DNA from: Desulfomarina profundi
Lineage (GTDB): Bacteria > Desulfobacterota > Desulfobulbia > Desulfobulbales > Desulfocapsaceae
DNA length: 64,000 nucleotides
Direction of reading: 5' to 3'
NCBI RefSeq assembly: GCF_019703855.1
Contig: NZ_AP024086.1
Location: forward strand, 3,058,501 to 3,122,500
Shown here: positions 62,405 through 64,000 of the stretch, in pieces
How the letters are laid out: every line of letters begins with the position of its first letter
Numbering within the stretch: the stretch's first letter is position 1
Position numbers and translations under genes: made by a program
The notes under the pieces: model-generated
Seen by the model: the letters and a program-made list of their open reading frames with translations, nothing else
Database searches by the model: none
What the model was told of the DNA's origin: nothing

Positions 62405-64000
62405 TTATTTTAACACCACATCTTTTACCAGCCACAATACGACTACGAAAGAAAGTGTGGCTTTTGTGACGCCTGAGATACAGCCAATGACCAGCGGCCA
62501 TCCGCCTGCCTGAAAAATCGCCTTCTTGGTGATCTGCATACCAAGCCCGATCAGACCAAAGGCAAAGAACCAGATCATGCAGTCGGTCAGGGTGGTGACA
62601 GTCTTGGACTTTTTATGCACCTGTTTGATGGCATGGTGGATCGCTCCCTTAACCTCTTTGTCCAGGGTGATTTCCTTTGCCTTCGCAGCCGCCAGGATTG
62701 ATTCCAACTGGAACATCCGCGCTTCAGCCTGCTTGTTGAAAACCTTTTTGTCGGCACGGCTCTCAAAATTACCGGCCAGCTGACGCTGGGCAATAATGTC
62801 TTTCACTGCGGCCATCTGCTCACCAGTGAGGCCCTTGATTGAACCGGCCTGCACTGCACTATTTAAATTCTCCCACTCCTGTTCAGTAATCTGGCTTCGT
62901 TCATTATAACTGTAATCAATGAATTTTCCCTTGTAATGGGTTGGTGGTGAAAAAAGGCCCATGGAAGACATGGCAAAGAGCAGCAGGAAACCGATGATAA
63001 AAATGGGGAATTTGTCAATGACAACTTCTTTAAAGGTTAATTTTTTCCCGGATTCTTTACCGAACCAGGTTGCCAGCACCAGCACGATGATCGGCAGAAA
63101 AAGGACGCGGGTAATGTTGAAAATCTCCGCGACCTTCAAGGTCTTGATATCAACGGCGTTAAAGGCCAGGGCTGCTGCTGCAACCTGGGCAGAGTTAAGG
63201 ATACCAGTTCCTGCCCAGGCACCAAACTGGACAGGGTTCATGCCTGCCCAATGACCGACGGTGGGAAAAATGAACATACAGATAATACCAAAAGAGAGAA
63301 TGGTGCCGATGGTATAGGCCATCTCTTCACTCTTGGCTTTAACAACAGGGGCAACGGCCACGGTGGCAGAAACACCGCAGACACCCATACCAGCGGACAG
63401 AACACCGGTCATGGTTTTGGGCTGTTTAAACATTTTGCCGAGCCAGAGGACAAAAAATACCGTTCCCAGGACAAAGGTGCCGACCAGCACAACACTGTAA
63501 GAACCAAGTTTGGCCAGTTCGGCAAAACTGTATCGTGCGCCGAGCATGATAACGCCCATTTTGAGGACAAACCGGGCGCATTTGACGCCGGCAGCGGCAA
63601 ATTTAGGAATACCGTAGGTATTGGTAATAACAACACCGGCGAGCAGGCCAAGGATAACATAGTTGAGATTCAGGACCTTGTATATTTTAAAACCGAGTAC
63701 CGGTTGCAGGCTGTGGCTTATCAGCTTAACCACTGGCTCAACGTACCAGCGAATGGCCATTGCCATAATCAGAATGAACAAAATGCCGGGCAGGGGCTGC
63801 AGAATAAAACGGTCAATAATTGTATCGCCGGGTTTTCGAACAGAATTAATGATAGCGCCAACTATGCCCACACCTCCGACAATAAGGCCCATACTTACTT
63901 GAAGATCTGCTGTTTTGGCTGTGTGAAGGTATTTCATCAAAGGATGCAAGACGCCGCTGCTGGCTATCAATGCATAAATAATCAGAAGGCCGCTGAGAAT
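62405..64000 (-). CDS. YeiH/UPF0324-family membrane carrier, second copy (5' end beyond window)
   Basis: At least 531 residues; the frame stays open to the window edge (ILSGLLIIYA before the TTG at 63970), so the true start is outside. Family core: NYVILGLLAGVVITNTYGIPKFAAAG, LKMGVIMLGARYSF, MTGVLSAGMGVCGVSATVAVAPVV, GTGILNSAQVAAAALAF, and a final IWFFAFGLIGLGMQITKKAI. A ~130-residue hydrophilic insertion (~residues 345-475 of the visible part, including SQITEQEWENLNSAVQAGS and coiled-coil-like QLESILAAAKAKEITLDKEV) interrupts the membrane part. It leads the operon with uspA, kinases and phosphatase; the insertion is a plausible target of that regulation (inference). Confidence 0.86.
   Translation of the reverse strand: MLSGLLIIYALIASSGVLHPLMKYLHTAKTADLQVSMGLIVGGVGIVGAIINSVRKPGDTIIDRFILQPLPGILFILIMAMAIRWYVEPVVKLISHSLQPVLGFKIYKVLNLNYVILGLLAGVVITNTYGIPKFAAAGVKCARFVLKMGVIMLGARYSFAELAKLGSYSVVLVGTFVLGTVFFVLWLGKMFKQPKTMTGVLSAGMGVCGVSATVAVAPVVKAKSEEMAYTIGTILSFGIICMFIFPTVGHWAGMNPVQFGAWAGTGILNSAQVAAAALAFNAVDIKTLKVAEIFNITRVLFLPIIVLVLATWFGKESGKKLTFKEVVIDKFPIFIIGFLLLFAMSSMGLFSPPTHYKGKFIDYSYNERSQITEQEWENLNSAVQAGSIKGLTGEQMAAVKDIIAQRQLAGNFESRADKKVFNKQAEARMFQLESILAAAKAKEITLDKEVKGAIHHAIKQVHKKSKTVTTLTDCMIWFFAFGLIGLGMQITKKAIFQAGGWPLVIGCISGVTKATLSFVVVLWLVKDVVLK

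Overview
The window looks like a chromosome segment of an anaerobic, sulfur-metabolising member of the Desulfobacterota, most likely near Desulfobulbales. This is inferred from gene content: anaerobic taurine degradation (tpa, ald, xsc), TRAP transport, a Hyf/Ehr-type membrane complex, two long sulfate-exporter-family (YeiH-like) carriers, c-haem sensor domains and many two-component or chemotaxis proteins. No ribosomal RNA, dsr/apr/sat genes or complete mobile element lie in the window.

Layout. 1-4.5 kb: tail of a SNF2 helicase, a solute-binding/sensor-kinase pair, a TetR operon with its own operator. 4.6-5.0 kb: composite of two dispersed repeats. 5.0-7.8 kb (minus): a CULT (cereblon-type) protein, cobA-hemD fusion, adk. 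8.3-11.5 kb: hom, apgM-like proposed homoserine kinase, ybgC thioesterase, initiator tRNA and two terminators. 11.6-28.2 kb: taurine block, with mmsA-like ALDH, ald and tpa on minus and, across a promoter with a 40-bp perfect operator palindrome, xsc, GntR, TRAP transporter, second ALDH, rhodanese-tailed CoA-disulfide-reductase-like protein, second GntR and an EamA permease on plus. 28.3-38.6 kb: a chemoreceptor, a bd-oxidase-like two-gene unit whose first subunit carries two c-haem motifs, a c-haem hybrid histidine kinase and a PilJ-MCP-PilZ receptor. 38.6-41.3 kb (minus): first YeiH-like carrier with small companions. 41.8-49.2 kb: six-gene Hyf-like complex whose large subunit lacks the usual nickel ligands, followed by a LuxR response regulator. 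50-56.5 kb: MBL-fold enzyme, acyl-CoA synthetase, CBS protein, beta-helix protein, radical-SAM remnant. 56.5-64 kb (minus): second YeiH-like carrier, small membrane protein, UspA, kinase-Usp-CZB protein, metallophosphatase and a c-haem sensor (pseudo)kinase, apparently one operon.

How it fits together. Taurine would enter by the TRAP system, be deaminated by Tpa (amino group recycled by Ald) and be cleaved by Xsc to sulfite and acetyl phosphate. The two YeiH-like carriers could move sulfur oxyanions; the second one sits with a phosphorylation module that has redox/haem and zinc-binding sensor domains, which I consider the most novel-looking system here.

Two things cut across the window. First, twelve apparent -1 frameshifts, plus one short tRNA, all fall in G or C homopolymers and all are repaired by adding one G/C. 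I therefore read these genes as intact and the sequence as carrying systematic homopolymer undercalls, or less likely real slippage. Second, several families of short dispersed intergenic repeats with inverted termini recur throughout.
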